Shown: positions 1 to 13,148 of the stretch, piece by piece
Layout of the letters: each line of letters opens with the position of its first letter
How positions within the stretch are numbered: position 1 is the stretch's first letter
Assembly: GCF_002105155.1 (NCBI RefSeq)
Contig: NW_019029013.1
Coordinates: 62,001 to 126,000 of the forward strand
Direction of reading: 5' to 3'
Origin: Lobosporangium transversale
Lineage: Eukaryota; Mortierellomycota; Mortierellomycetes; Mortierellales; Mortierellaceae
Length of the DNA: 64,000 nucleotides
Notes under the pieces: generated by a model
What the model saw: only the letters and a program-made list of their open reading frames with translations
Databases searched by the model: none
Told to the model about the DNA's origin: nothing
Made by a program: the position numbers and the translations under genes

Positions 1-663
1 ACCATGTACTTAGAAGTCTAGATGTCTAGAGGTCAAGAGGTGAAAAGAGAGGAAAACAAAAAGGTTGCGTCTGTTTTTCGAGATTTGTAGGATGCGCCTC
101 GGAGCATAAGATTCAATTGGCCCCTGCTCCTCCGATACGATATTGTACGACCCAACTCAAAGATATGAGATAATACATAGAATTGGGCTAATTCATTTAA
201 ATACAAAGATTAATAAAAGCAATATACTTACGCGTGTACTTTGGAAGTCAGCTTTTTTTTTTTCCTTCTCCCCTTTTTCCATCTTTAAAAAAAAGGTGGA
301 GGGAATTATTTTATAGCTTGTTGCTTGCTGTAAAGCAATAATCCCACTCACGTTGTGGTTCATTCACTTTTGCTAGGCTGATAATGGATATTCCTTACTC
401 CCTATAATCACATTACCTTTTAATCACACATTCTAGCAAAACGTTTACTCTCGCGCACATTCCCATTTACACACACCCCTCTCTCCCTCACTCTCGCTCT
501 CGCTCTCGTTCTCGTTCTCGTTCTCGTTCTCGTTCTCACTCTTACTCTCACCCTCAATCTTATATCCCGTCTTTCTTCTTTGTTTCTTCACACTTTCTAA
601 TTCTCTCTCAGCTCTTCATCTTTCTTTTCCCTTCTTTCTCCACGAACCCCTTTCAATAAAACC
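1..663 (+). promoter_or_regulatory. 5' flank and pyrimidine-rich leader of the phosphoesterase gene
   Basis: No gene is visible here. From about 420 to 660 the + strand is strongly C/T-rich and contains a hexanucleotide CTCGYT microsatellite (about 491-537). This leads directly into the start codon at 664, whose context (aaaaccATGG) is good. The same kind of C/T-rich leader precedes the other genes in this window, so I read it as promoter plus 5' UTR. No TATA box or initiator is claimed. Confidence 0.5.
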
Positions 664-3634
664 ATGGCACAGCAGCTAAAGCCTCTTGATGACCTCAATA
701 TCAACAGCAGCACAGTAGAGCCTGGCTGCGAAGCGACACCAAGCAAACGCAGCAACAACGATAAGGACCCCATTTCCGACAACATACCAATAGCCATGTC
801 TGGAAATCCATCATCTTCCTCCTCCTCTGCCTCGACTTCAAATGAATGTCCTTTGCCCTCTTCAACAGATTCATCTCTTTTTCATGATAATCGCCTATCC
901 TCCAACATCAATAAAAACCACATCAACTACAAAAACCATAATAGTAGCAGTAACATCATCTTTATCAGCGATAGTGATCGTTATACCAATAAACGCCGTG
1001 GTAGTGATAGCAGTAGTATCAGTAGTGCAAGTATTGGAAGTAGTACAAGTAGTGGAAGCAGTCCTAGACGTGGTAGCAGCAGCAGGCGTTTAAGAACCAT
1101 TAGCCATCAATCGATCCATGTACGCCTACTGCGATTGGTGTGGTCTATGGTGTTGCTGATGGGTGAACACGGTGTATACTGGGTTTTGATACATCGGTGC
1201 TCTTGGCCAGAGAACTCGTCATGGGTAAGTTTATTATTTAATACTTTCCCTTACCCAAATCCCCATCTCCATATTCTATTTCATCAGTTCTTTCCAATGC
1301 GCACTGGCTTTTTTTTTTTTTTTTTTTTTTTTTTTTTCATTCATAGCTGACATGAAAAGATATCCTTGAGTTACGAGTGATCCCTTTTTTTATTTTCCGA
1401 ATTGAAGAGGACTTTATTTAACCTCGAAGCCTGTGACCCCTTTTGGATGATGTGAATCGTGTCAGAGCAAAGTGTATATTATACTATCCTACTAAAAAAA
1501 AAAAAAACGTTCATTCATATTCAAACTGAGAGAAACCAGGCCAATATCACATGGAGATAATGAAGGGGTGTGTGTGTGAAAGAATACTTGGTGTGGTCTC
1601 TTTAAAGCCATTCACATGATCCTTCCAAAACAGTCCCACTTGTTCCTACAGTCGCGTTCCGTAAACATGACGTGAATACCAAAGCAAGCATAGATTTATC
1701 TAACTTCTCTCCGACATTATCGGATGGGTATGCAATTATCGATTATCTCTTTCAATAGGATCAGAGCTCTGAGACTCGAAAGGAACATTATAGGATTGCG
1801 TTAATTGCAGACCCACAGCTCACAGACTGGATGTCATATCATCAATCTGGGCTGCTGCTGGCCCTAGTCGAGATCTATACTGATATTTTTATGCGACGTA
1901 GTTTCAAGCGGTTACATGCCTCTTTACGGCCTGATGCTGTCATATTCTTGGGTGATTTACTAGATGGGGGGCGAACGACTTTTGGAAAGACCTTTGATAA
2001 AAACAAGGGTCGCTTCTTTGAACGCGTCTTTATAACTCTGTCCAGTGGATGGAACCAGCGGCCGGTTATCGTGGATCTAGAAGATTCAACGAGGCTAGAA
2101 ATCACACAAGACCCTAAGAAGATGGGGATTGATGAAACTGCCTTCAACATCACAGGACATTATCAGCAATTGGTTGATGTTCCCTTAAGCTCCATAGAAC
2201 GAGAAAGGATACGGAATGCGGGCAAGAGTGTACGGTTGTATGTGGCGGGGAATCACGATGTAGGCTTTGGCGACAAATTGGTCCGACCTTCCATGGTGCG
2301 CTATAAACGGATCTTTGGTTCTGTAAATTATGAGATCAAGATCGGGAATCACTCGCTAGTCGTACTAGATACCTTGGCACTGAGTTCCGAGCTCCCAGAC
2401 ATCCGACAAGAGTCTCAACAATTTTTGTCACAGCTGATGAATGGTAAGTATTGATTTATGTTTTTCTTTATACTTGGTTCTGCTATTATTACTATTATTG
2501 TTTATATTACTATTATCATTATCGATGAATATCCATGCTGGTTAAAGTATTTCCGAATTGAAGCTACTACAAGTAAGCTCTTCACGTGTACAAATGTATG
2601 CTCCAGTCTAATTGGCACCTTTATAAAAAAAAAACTGACTAGAAACCCCTACACTTCCAAGGATCTTATTTACCCATATCCCTTTATATCGTATCGAGAC
2701 AACTCCCTGTGGAGCTGCTCGGGAGACGAAACAGCTGATTTTAGACCGAATGGGAGAACAATACCAGAACATGATCCATGCACCTCTCACACAAGAGATC
2801 TTGCAAGGCATCCAACCAGACATGGTTTTCAGTGGTGACGACCATGACTGGTGCGAAGTAGCTCATGCTTACAAGAACAGTAATGTCAAGAGCAGAGGCA
2901 ATAGCAACAAGCACTATAGCTACACACCCGAGGTTACACTTCCAACGTTTAGTTTTGCACAGGGCATTCAACAGCCTGGGTTTGTCATGCTTTCACTCTA
3001 CAATCCAGATCACAAAACCAAGAATCTCTATCCTGTTGTTAACACAAATACTACTGCTGCTAGATTGCCAGTATCAACCATGGGAGAAGGAGAAGGAATA
3101 GCCCCTGGTAGCATAGAGAGACCGTTTGGGGAGGCAACATTCGCGTATGAGGAGTGCATGCTTCCCAACCAATTGTTGATTTATCTGAGTTATGGCTTGC
3201 TCTTTGTGGGTTCTCTAGGTGTGCTCCTCATTCAACGGCACCGTTGGATGGCGCGAAGCCGACGTTTGCAGGGCACACGACCCCTTTTGGCTCAGTGGAG
3301 GAAGGAGAATGATACAGTGATACCTCCAAAAGGTTCAACCACTGCAACAGCATTTTCTTCACCACCCCAAGATTACCATCATATGAACAGTAAAGATGAT
3401 TACACCAATAGGCGTTATGAGGACGATGATGATTATATCGAGAGGGACTCGTTTGAGTATAGTTTTTTCAAAGGTGGGGAATACGATGGCGTTAGTTGGC
3501 GCAAGGATTTCAAGGCTGTTGTGTACCCATTGCGAACGAGCATATATTGGAAAATGGTAGGATGGGATCTTTGGAACATTGCTCGTTATATGGTCCCATT
3601 TTACGTCCTCCTCTTCGCTGTTAGCTTCATCTAA
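664..3634 (+). CDS. Cdc1/Ted1-type ER metallophosphoesterase
   Basis: Exons 664-1224, 1759-2443 and 2643-3634 join in phase to give 745 aa. The calcineurin-like phosphoesterase core shows ADPQLTD (about residues 204-210), FLGDLLDGGR (about 250-259), GNHD (351-354), FTHIPLYR (425-432) and FSGDDHD (478-484), the metal-binding set of the Cdc1/Ted1/PGAP5 family. Members sit in the ER membrane and remove ethanolamine phosphate from GPI-anchor mannoses; yeast Cdc1 is also tied to Mn2+ homeostasis. A Ser-rich disordered N-terminus (1-150) precedes one hydrophobic segment (about 152-178). Two more lie at the C-terminus (about 593-615 and 727-745), which fits an ER protein with the catalytic domain between membrane anchors. 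The third exon start at 2643 was chosen because it alone keeps phase and retains the THIPLYR motif. The family is secure; whether it is the Cdc1 or Ted1 orthologue is not resolved. Confidence 0.88.
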
Positions 3635-3998
3635 ATACAAAAAGAAAGAAAGAAAGAAAGGGAAAAAAAAGAAGATATGAGTATATACATTATAGTCAGC
3701 ATGTGTTATTGAATATATAAATACCAAGTATACTTATTCTGCTTCGTCAAGTCACGATGCATTTATACATTTACTTCCTTTTACTTTATTGCTTTTGTGT
3801 TTACTCTGTTAAATCTCCGCCCATGATTTGTTAATGTCTTTCGAGCTCTTTCCTTTTATCCATCTCATCACCAAGTTTCGTGGCTCCCCCACCCTTTTTT
3901 TTAAAAAAAATGTCGGCGCCGTATGTCGTCGTTTTTTTTTTTTTTTTTTTTTTTTTTTAGCGAATTTTGCGCATATGATCTGTAACTCAAGGAGAGGA

Positions 3999-4029
<31 letters not shown>

Positions 4030-7000
4030 AAATGTATTAGTGCTTTTTAGGGTTACACACGGTCTCCTTCAACGAATGCTTTTTCCTTGCCTGGTTCCCG
4101 AGTCGTTTCAAATATGGTATATATCCTTTATGAACTAAGAAAAAAAAAAAAAAAAAAAAAGGCGCACATAAAGTGACGAGTGATAGTATAGAGTAATCAT
4201 ATTAAAGAGAAATATGTAACAACAAACAACAGGAAAGAGTAATTTGACAAATAAGAACGATGCAATAATATATGAGCCAAGTTTTCCGCACGGCTTCTTG
4301 TAAAAAACATTTACCCTCTCTTCATGCGGGATCTGATCAAGGGCTGATCGGTCTTTTATTTTAAAAAAACCAGAACGCTTAGAACTTGCACCTCTGATTA
4401 TCTATTGCTTGTATGCATTGATTCCAGTACAGTTACACGTTCATCAAACACTCTTTAGACTGTGTCTTTTCAAAATAAAAAAAACAAAAAATTAGTGGCA
4501 CAATAAAAAGAGCTCTTTAAGGGCTCGACAATAATGGCAATAAAAATAGAGCAGTTTATATGTATAAATATATATATATATAATATTATATTTTTTTGAG
4601 CAAAAAAAAAAAAAAAAAAAAAAAAAAGAATATCGAAAGATATCCAGAAAGGGGAAGGATTACCTCCGCTACATATTTCTTTCCGCAGCCCTCTTGTGAG
4701 TGCTCATATGCGTAAAAAAAAAACATCAAGATGTATCCAAGGGGCTATGGAATACTAAACCTTTTGCCTTTCCAGAACATGGCCCCCGCTTTTTACATCA
4801 AGAAAAAAAAAAAAAAAAAAAACAGCAAAAAATTGTACAAACCAATGCACCATGAAGATGATAGGGATGTTTGTTTTTTTTTTTTTGCTCCGACGGGGTA
4901 AAGGGGACCCAAAAAAACAAAAAAACAAAAAAAAAAGAGGTGCATTGTATATATATGTATATATATATGTGTGTAGGGCAAGGATACCTTTGTACATGTA
5001 AGATGCGACATGTTAGTAAGCACCTTGCGTTCACTAGGAGTCCTCCACATCTTTGGAACATATCTAACCTTATGAAGAAAGTTTAAAAAGAGACCTGGAA
5101 ACAAATAAGAATAGAGCTGGATACTATGTTGCCTAGATCACTTGTAAGAGGAGAGTTTTTTTTTTTGCGATGCTTTGCTCGTTAGTACTTCACACTTGGC
5201 GCTTTACATTTGCGCTTGGCACAGAAGCAGGAGACATATTGAAGAAGTTGAGATTGGGTTGGGTTGAATTTGGGATACACTTAACTCATCAACATGCATA
5301 ATGTGTTAGTATACTAATAACTATTGGACACATCTTATCCCCATTCCTATCCCCATTCCTATCTTCTTCCCCTGACCATCTTTCCCCCCTTAAAGACGCC
5401 TTATAATACATTCTGGTGGACCACGCGTTTGTTGCTAGGGTCAATCGACCAATCAGGTGTCGTGCAAGTTGCATAACTAAGTAACTAATGATCCGCCCAG
5501 CTTCCTCGAACATTTTTAAGAAAAAAACACCACTCTCTCTGCTGCTCCATAGAATGCGTAGGCCAGAGCCCCTTATCAATATTTTATAGTTTTTTGGGTG
5601 GGGTGTGGTTCCTTCCCACTCCCCATTTTATATCCTTCCCCCTTTTTTTCTACTCTCCCTCTCATTCTTTTACTCTTTCTTTTTTTTTTTTATGGAACCA
5701 TGGGGCACATAAAAAAAAAGAAAGGAAAAAAAAAAAAAAAAAAAAAAAGAGTCCAACGCTTTTTTAGCCTTGCATGGTACTCCCATTTTCGATTTCGATG
5801 TCAAAGTCAATGTCAATGTCGTGTAACCTTTTTTTTTCTTTTTTTTGTTCGTCAGCCAAACAATGTCCAAGAGCGTCATTTTGGTTTTTTTTGTATCACT
5901 CTAACAGATTGCTATGCATGCATCCAAACAAGGATCAAGATCTCGTTTTAAAATAAAATAAAGTTTATAACATCTAACGGTCGGATTGTGAATAAAGAAC
6001 ACAGAGAAAAGTAAAAAGTGAAAGAGAGGGCTAAATAATATACATGTGTACTGGAGTATGAGGTGAATAGGAGGTAAACAAAGAACACAGAGAATGATAA
6101 AGGAGAAAAAAAAAAACTATCCTTATTAGTTGAAGTCTAATACCCAGTGCAGCTTATGGAAGATGAACAAAAAACCTTTTTCTATACTGATGAATGTCGA
6201 TTACGCCATTTGTAACTCGATGGGTATTTCTAGATAACCGATCCTTTCTAACTTTTTCTTTTTTTGCTATGCAACACTTACCAAAGTATGTATACATATA
6301 GTATATACAAATATATATGTGTATGTATTCAGTAACTATTCTTACTCCATCCTATTGTTTAATGCCTGATGATGAATGGCTTCTGCGATGTGATCTGACT
6401 AAAAAGGAAAAAAGCCAGGAGTCGCATATGCGTCCGTCCACAGGCACACAGCTTAAGAGAGAAAGAGGGGAGAAAAAAAAAAAAGAGAGATGAGACATTT
6501 AGAACACGGCGATCTAAAAAACGAGCCTTTCAATCCACTCTGATTGGTCTCGTATTGTTTCTTTTTGCTACGGCGCGTCTTCAGAATTATAAAAAAAGAT
6601 GAGTCTACTCGTACACGTTTACTGATGAGTTGCTTCTTTTTATCTTTGTTTCGAAATGAGCGTTTATTTTTTTATTTAAATATAGGAACCTTGTTCTAAG
6701 GAAGGAAGGAAGTAAAAGTAAATCGGAAAATCGAATCAATATCGCCGATCTATATCATTGAAAAAGAGTAGATTGAGCAACAAAATAAAAAAAATAAAAA
6801 TATATATAGATATAATATAATATAATATAATAAAAGAGATAGGAAGAGGGTGAGAGAGAGAGAGAGAGTCTGTATGTTGCACAGTAAACTGCAGGGGTGA
6901 TATCCTTCGTCTGTGAACATTCTCCGAAGGTTTATTTTTGTTTTGAATCGGTGATCGATCTGAGATGTCCTTCACTCAAGAGACCCAGAGCAGTGAGTAT

Positions 7001-9119
7001 ACTAACAAACTGCTCCTCTTACTTTCTCTTCTCTTCGCTTTGGTTGGATGAGAAAGCGACTAGTGCTGTATGCATAATTTAAACCTGCATATTAGGTTTT
7101 CTGCTTACTTTGCTTACAACCTATTGCATTTTGCTTACCCAGTCAAGCATGGCTCTTTTTTTTTTTCCTCTCACTTTCTCTCTGAGAAGAGAGAGAACAA
7201 ATGAAGACCAAAAATAAAAAGATATATACTATAAAGCCTGGAATCTTAATTTGATTGAATGGTTTTCTATACATCTTTATTTATACAAATACAAATATAC
7301 ACATGTTGTTTTTTTTTTGTTGCATTCGCATTGAACACCGAAAATAAAAATATGAGAGGAGAGGAGAGGAGAGAAGAGAAGAAAAGAGGAGATGGATCCG
7401 CCGGGTCGGGTGTGAATTGGCGCGTGTGAATCCATCTCCCATCAGCCGATCCAAGAATGTATCCTCGCACATTCATCCGACTTTGCCAAAACGTCAATCC
7501 CTCAACTTCTCCTCTTACATACTTCACTCTCCCACCTTTTTTTTTTTTTTTCCTATCTGTCTTTCTATTAATTATTGTCTTTGTCAACTTTTTTTAAGGT
7601 GCTTGGAAGGAAGAGGGGGTGACCCTACATTCAATTACACAAACGCAAACTCTATGGAGCATAGGCATAGCCTTTTTAACCATAGATACAAAGTTTGGGG
7701 ATCGCATCGGATAGACTTGAAGGGAGAAAGGAGAGAGACCAAGGCACACAAATAGATCACATCTCAAGCAATTGTAACGAAAAACAAACATGAGCATGGC
7801 TACACAACAGCAATGAATCAAAAACGTGGTAGTTGAGTATTCTGTAACTATATATTTATCAATTGCGGCACCATTGGATTGCATGCATGAAGGTACCCTG
7901 GTCGTTTTTTTTATTTTTTATTTTTTATTTTTTATTTTTTATTTTTTATTCACTTGGTATAGTATAGATGTTGTTTGTGGTTCATGTTATATAATGTCGT
8001 TATTGTTTTTTGTTGGTTCGCAAAAAAAACATGAACACAAATACTGGGATTATTTGTACAAGAGTAGTGAGCATTGAATAGAAAAGAGCAATTGTAACTT
8101 TGCATTAACGGTCTCTTTTACTCTTTCACTTCTCTCACCCTCTCTTTTGGTGGCTTCTTTGTACTCATTGCTGATTTATACAAGTAGGTCTTGCCGTAGT
8201 ACCTTGTTGGTTTTTTTTTTAGGCTGTTATGCCAATTATTGAGAGCGACAATCTAGGTTTCACAGCTCTTGCCGGGCATTTGAGCATAGCAAAAAAAAAA
8301 AAAAAAAAAAAAGGCGGGATTCAATAAATATATGTATAAAAAGAAAAGAACCAAGTATATATTATATATACATATGGATGAGTAACATCTACAAACGAGA
8401 ATAAATAATTCAGTAGTTTACAGCGGTTATTGTAGTAGTGGCGCAAAGAAAAGCAATCGATATCAAAAAAAGAATTGTTCGTCCATAAATTTCCGACCAC
8501 GACTCACATCTGTCAAAGAGAGAGAAGGAAGGGGAGGAAGAGATGGAGATGTGCTTTTTCTATGGCTGCTGTTATTGTTATTGTTATTGTTATTATTATT
8601 GTTTAGGAGATATTTCGTGTTTCCTTCTTGGCGGAGATGATCAATGAACGTGTTGTAAAAAAAAAAAAATTCAAGTCCCGGGTCAGAGGAACTGAGTCCG
8701 TGTTCTAGAGACGGACAATGCGACATTAACAGAATCAGATAAACGAAGCGAGGACGATCCTACACCGTATCGCTTTTTTTTTTTGTTACTTGATTTGATT
8801 GAAGGAGAGACACAAGTGAGAAATCATTAGCGGATGGTGCTGTAGGAGTGAAAAAGGATTGGTCAACGAGAAATAAAGAAATTTAACCTTGGACGCTTGG
8901 GGTAATTTTTATTTACAATTTGAACCTTATTTACCTGTATTTACCCATCCTCTCTCTCCTGGCATCTTTCTTTATTGTATTCAATACTCGACGCTTATAA
9001 CTATTCAATTCTAAATACTACTCAATACAATATATATTAAATCGATATATATACTTATTGTGTCTTTATACTATGCTCTTTTATTTTAATTTTAATGTAT
9101 TGTATTATACTATTCTCTC
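3635..9119. other. Gene-poor AT-rich stretch
   Basis: I see no supportable gene. The stretch holds many long homopolymers (for example T27 at 3932-3958 followed by A28 at 3998-4025), AT dinucleotide patches near 4567 and 6300, a GA run at 6850-6868, and short pyrimidine-rich (5630-5690, 8105-8150) or purine-rich (7345-7400, 8515-8545) tracts. Open frames here are short, rich in Phe, Lys or Asn from homopolymers, and lack recognisable domains or coding-like composition. Confidence 0.6.
7906..7950. repeat. TTTTTTA heptanucleotide repeat
   Basis: About six tandem units of six T plus one A. Similar arrays recur at 33281-33318, 39450-39497 and 60057-60130, always outside exons. A related TTTTTTG array is at 50930-50959. 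Confidence 0.85.
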
Positions 9120-9535
9120 CATCTCCTTTTTTCTTTTTCTGGCCTTTACTCTTCGTTTTCCTCAAATACCCCCCCTCTCCCACCACTTATCCTTTTCACT
9201 TTTACACTTTTTATCCCTCTTTCTCAGCTTTTATAGTTCGAGTGCAGCCAAGAGACTTTGACATATACCATATACCCTCTCTTTCTTCTCTCGCTCCTTC
9301 ACACACTCTCCATCCTTTCTTTCGCTCGATCTAACACTCCTTCCTTCTATCTGTCAACAGAACTACAACCCATTATAATACATTTTCACTCCATCTCTAA
9401 CACTTCAGCAAAAACGTCTCTTCGTTTCTCCCCTCTTTTTTTTCTTTCTTTTCCTCTCAAAGACTAATTGTGAGCGAGACCAACAGCAATACACTTTTCG
9501 AACGGTCAAAGTGGTGTGCGATCATTATCGACGAG
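9120..9535 (+). promoter_or_regulatory. Pyrimidine-rich leader, possible 5' UTR exon
   Basis: A 400-bp C/T-rich tract on the + strand ends at a good splice donor (gag|gtaaac, GT at 9536). It resembles the leaders of the coding genes but lies 1.4 kb before the next start codon at 10928. A plausible acceptor (aaaactag, ending 10845) would make it a 5' UTR exon of that gene with a 1.3-kb intron. This is inference; a separate non-coding transcript is equally possible. Confidence 0.3.
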
Positions 9536-10927
9536 GTAAACTTAATTTTCGTAGTAACCCCTCCCTTACCCCTTTAAATCCTTGCATTATTATATTCGCT
9601 CAATCCTTGCTTCCTAACTCATACGCGCATGGACACAAATTTTGCCAATTGCAACTGGTAGTTTGCTCGCTCGCCCTGATCGCTTGCTCAAAATCTGTTT
9701 TGGCGGCGTATTTCTTCATATTTGTGCATTGAATTTGTGTTATCGTTCGGCGAAATAACAACGCATGTTCCTGTGTTCACTTTCCTGTGCGCATGCTTAA
9801 CGTTATATTGCGGTCGATAATTTTTCTCCATTTGCTTTTTTTGTTTTTCCCGCCAGAATATTTTACACAACCCTAATGAGTCGGAGGGTATGAAATATGG
9901 GGGTGAGGATTTGGGTTTGATTAGAAAGAGGGGCTCAATATTTTGCAATACCATACAAAACCTTCTTGATCACTTGTCCTACTGAAAAGAAAAAATGTGA
10001 CAAATATTAGAAAGCTTGTACTACTCATTGTAGACCGGATAATAGGATGATAGGGTGATAGGATAATAGGACAAAAAAAAAGACGCGAGAAACAGTACAG
10101 GTGATAAACATAAAGGCATAAAAGTAAATGACATGCAGAAAATAAGGACGTTTACCAGCGCCAGTTTCAATTTCCAATATTCAATTTCCATCCCCTACGT
10201 TTCCAGCCATTGCATCTTTCATTGCTTCCCAACCTTTCCCTATATTGCATAGCAGCATACAGTTTCTACAATTTGCAGTTGATGCAAAGGTTATATTGTC
10301 ATTTACATGGGCTGCATGTTTGCATGTTTGCAAATTTCGCAGTGCCGCAGTGTACGCCCCTTTTGTCCTCCTGCTGTGCCTTGCTTCCTTCCCTCTTTCC
10401 CGAATCCAAAATTATTTTCCCGCCATTCTCAGTTATTTTTCGATCACCTGTTCACTAAAAAAAAAATTTACTCTTTTGGTGTGCATGTACGTAATCCAAA
10501 CTCAGTGACATGTTTATTTCTGTGCTTTTACCACATTCCGCCAGAAGAAGGAAAAAAAAAAAAAAAGCATGATGATGCTGGGCTTGCTTACAGTCAAACA
10601 ACGCACATTCTCTTTTTTTTTTCCTTTTCCTCGGAACGATCGATGTTGTTCCACAAGACCATTGCCCGCCAAAAAACAAACGATTGATTTGGTCTCACCC
10701 TTACTTCGATTACTTTCTAACCCTTTTTTATTTGTTTATATAAAAAGCCCCCTCTTTCCCTCTTTCTCTTTTTTCACTCCTTCTTACTTGACATCTCGAT
10801 TAACTTTTATTTTATCTTGGCTGTATGTCTCTTACACAAAACTAGATCCAATCACAACTAGTTCCTACCACTCAGAAACTCCTCCCCTTCTTCATCTCTA
10901 TAAGCAACAAATCCGTCGATTGCAAAC

Positions 10928-13066
10928 ATGGTTACTTCCCTCTGGACGATGCTTCGCAAGCGTCGCCAACAGCAGACAAAGACGTCTCCATCAATGCCAT
11001 CCAAAATTAACGACTTTGAACAACAGCATAGTCTCCATTCAATCGATGATGAGAAGCTGGCTATGGCTAGGTCAAATGGAGTACCAAGGAATAGCACACA
11101 AATCACACGGAAAATCGACAATATTTACAACCTACAATCTTCTAGACCATCCACTCCCAAAACACCACATGAAATCCCTCCTCGAACTTCTTCCAGTGCT
11201 CAAAGCACTAGAACTCCCTCTATCCACAGTGTAGCTAGCACTGGAGACCGACCACGCTCAATAGAAAAGAAAAAACACAGGCGACAAGCTTCAACAAATT
11301 CTCTCTCCAAAACACCCTCTCCCTCATCTTCTCCTGTTCCTCCACCTACACCCACACGCTCTACTACATCAGGCACACCACCATCATCTCCATCAATATC
11401 ATCCGCATCGGAGTTTGCCGAGGCTCGGCGCAAGTCCATGGTGGAGCATGCTATCCGAGACCAACCCACGGATTGCCATATTGATATGCTTGATGTGGAT
11501 GTTGAGACACTTATGCCCATCATCATTAGTGAAGAAATACATACCCCAATTCCTGCTCCTCTCATTCGTTCAATTCAGGCACAGCAGCCAAAAAACACAC
11601 CACAAGAATTAATGGAGTTAAATGAACAACAAGACCGTGCCATGATCAACAAACAGAGTAACGACAGTTCACCTAATGACCCAATCATTTCTATGCTTCC
11701 AATCATGCCAACGCCCACTCCTCGTCGACCTCCATTGGTCTTGCGAAAGAGTACTGACAATCATATTTCTGGACGCATCTCCATGTCACATCTTCCACCA
11801 CCCCCACCTCCATCTGTACCTCCACCCGCTATCCCGTCTACATCTTCGGGAAGCACAGATGGAATCTCATCCGAGGCAATGTCTCGACCAAACATTCATG
11901 TCACTAATGCTAATGCCACAACCCCCACTCGAGGACAACGTCCCAGGGCTTTAACAGAGTCGAACGCCTCGATTAGGAGCATCAGCCTCGACTCTTCAAA
12001 TCGTCAAGAGGAGAACTCTGAGCTTCATTCCAAATCCAAGACTAAAAGGGTTATCATGCCTCCAAGCAATCCTCCTCCTGCTTCTCCCTCTTCATCCACA
12101 CCAATGTCCGCTGCGAAGCCTCAGCAATCTCAGATTCCTGTCCATGTTCGCAGAAAAGGACACCAAAAAACACCCAGCCAAATCATGAGTACCGGTTTCT
12201 TTGCATCCCCAGAACGCTCGCCTCTTTCGCCTTTATCTCCACCGCATTCGCCCATGACGATCCAGATCCCGCGCAAAATGCAGTCATCGCGTTCTTCCTT
12301 CGTTGCAACGGCAGGTCAGCCCTTCCCACACCACACGACTACCAATGTCCTGAACCTAAACCGACCAGATAGTCCAACTGCGGGGTTGAACAACCCATCT
12401 CCAACCTCAGTCTCGCAGCAAGGAGCCGTCGTAAAGAGCAACAAGCTTCAATACCGCCGTGCCAAGAGCAAGAGCATCAGCCAGGCTGAGGCACCACGCA
12501 TCTTGGCGTCATCTTCATTAGGTGCGATGACCGTTGGCTGTAGTCCTCGTTCACCATCCATGCCTCTTCCCTCAAGGTTCACGCCTAATACCCCGCCAAT
12601 GTCGACACCAAGTTCACTTGCGGATCATCTCCCTCTTTCACCTGTTTCGCATGCTCAGCTGATGAAGCCCCCTCGACCTTCGCTTGCTACCTACCAAGGA
12701 CGACAAGCGTCCTTTAGCAGCTGGGATAGCTCTAGCAGAGCTTCCACTGCAACTCCTACTGCGGCTTCTTCGTCTACGGGTGCAGATGATAGCTACTGGG
12801 CCTACAAATCGTCTCCAACATCTCCGACTTCTCCCAACTATCTGTATAGTCCTTATATCGGTGGGACCGATGATGCTGCCGAGCGATACTCAATCATTAG
12901 TTCTGATCGCACGTTTGATGTCAAGACTATCATCAGTGATGCCTTGGCAATTGCGATGGCAAAGTCCGCAGCAGCTGAAGCAGCTCGACGTCAGCAGCAG
13001 AACTCTGCATCGCTGTCTAGACCATGGGCCCCTTTGGATGAAATGTGGGCAAATCCTTCTGTGTAA
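10928..13066 (+). CDS. Ser/Pro-rich intrinsically disordered protein of unknown function
   Basis: Single exon, 712 aa; I do not recognise a family. The start is the first in-frame Met, after a basic-rich N-terminus (TSLWTMLRKRRQQQ). Nearly the whole chain is low-complexity Ser/Thr/Pro, with proline runs (about 289-300), many SP/TP sites (SPERSPLSPLSPPHSP about 428-443; SSPTSPTSPN near 627) and RxxS-type basophilic sites. This suggests a heavily phosphorylated scaffold or regulator. The only segment with helical character is near the C-terminus (about 663-690, Ala/Gln/Arg-rich, after FDVKTIISDALAIAMAK). No transmembrane segment or signal peptide is seen. Uninterrupted length with coding-like third-position use supports a real gene. 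An AATAAA signal follows at 13143. Confidence 0.8.
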   Translation: MVTSLWTMLRKRRQQQTKTSPSMPSKINDFEQQHSLHSIDDEKLAMARSNGVPRNSTQITRKIDNIYNLQSSRPSTPKTPHEIPPRTSSSAQSTRTPSIHSVASTGDRPRSIEKKKHRRQASTNSLSKTPSPSSSPVPPPTPTRSTTSGTPPSSPSISSASEFAEARRKSMVEHAIRDQPTDCHIDMLDVDVETLMPIIISEEIHTPIPAPLIRSIQAQQPKNTPQELMELNEQQDRAMINKQSNDSSPNDPIISMLPIMPTPTPRRPPLVLRKSTDNHISGRISMSHLPPPPPPSVPPPAIPSTSSGSTDGISSEAMSRPNIHVTNANATTPTRGQRPRALTESNASIRSISLDSSNRQEENSELHSKSKTKRVIMPPSNPPPASPSSSTPMSAAKPQQSQIPVHVRRKGHQKTPSQIMSTGFFASPERSPLSPLSPPHSPMTIQIPRKMQSSRSSFVATAGQPFPHHTTTNVLNLNRPDSPTAGLNNPSPTSVSQQGAVVKSNKLQYRRAKSKSISQAEAPRILASSSLGAMTVGCSPRSPSMPLPSRFTPNTPPMSTPSSLADHLPLSPVSHAQLMKPPRPSLATYQGRQASFSSWDSSSRASTATPTAASSSTGADDSYWAYKSSPTSPTSPNYLYSPYIGGTDDAAERYSIISSDRTFDVKTIISDALAIAMAKSAAAEAARRQQQNSASLSRPWAPLDEMWANPSV

Positions 13067-13142
13067 ATAGCTTTCACCCAACCCCAATCCTCGCAATGCT
13101 TATTTCTTAGATTTTAGTAATGTAAAACAATGTAATAATAGT

Positions 13143-13148
13143 AATAAA
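13143..13148 (+). terminator. Polyadenylation signal AATAAA
   Basis: AATAAA lies 77 nt after the stop codon of the Ser/Pro-rich gene, followed by an A run. Plausible 3' end signal; the cleavage site is not determined. Confidence 0.45.

Noticed and set aside
2458-2642. Continuation of phosphoesterase exon 2 into the following open frame
   Set aside because: The frame after the GTAAGT donor is low-complexity and loses the conserved THIPLYR motif. Splicing 2443 to 2643 keeps phase and restores it.
5289-5579. 96-aa - strand frame
   Set aside because: No family resemblance and no promoter-like tract or splice sites around it.
6622-6656. Hammerhead-ribozyme-like core (CTGATGAG ... CGAAA)
   Set aside because: The two core boxes are present in order, but the intervening sequence is U-rich and cannot form stem II, and no flanking stems I or III were found.
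8463-8726. 87-aa - strand frame with poly-Asn
   Set aside because: Composition comes from a TTG/TTA microsatellite and A/T runs; no domain, no splice context.
10038-10072. GATAGG-type short repeats that might suggest a CRISPR-like or operator array
   Set aside because: Only four degenerate units with no spacers; a simple microsatellite.
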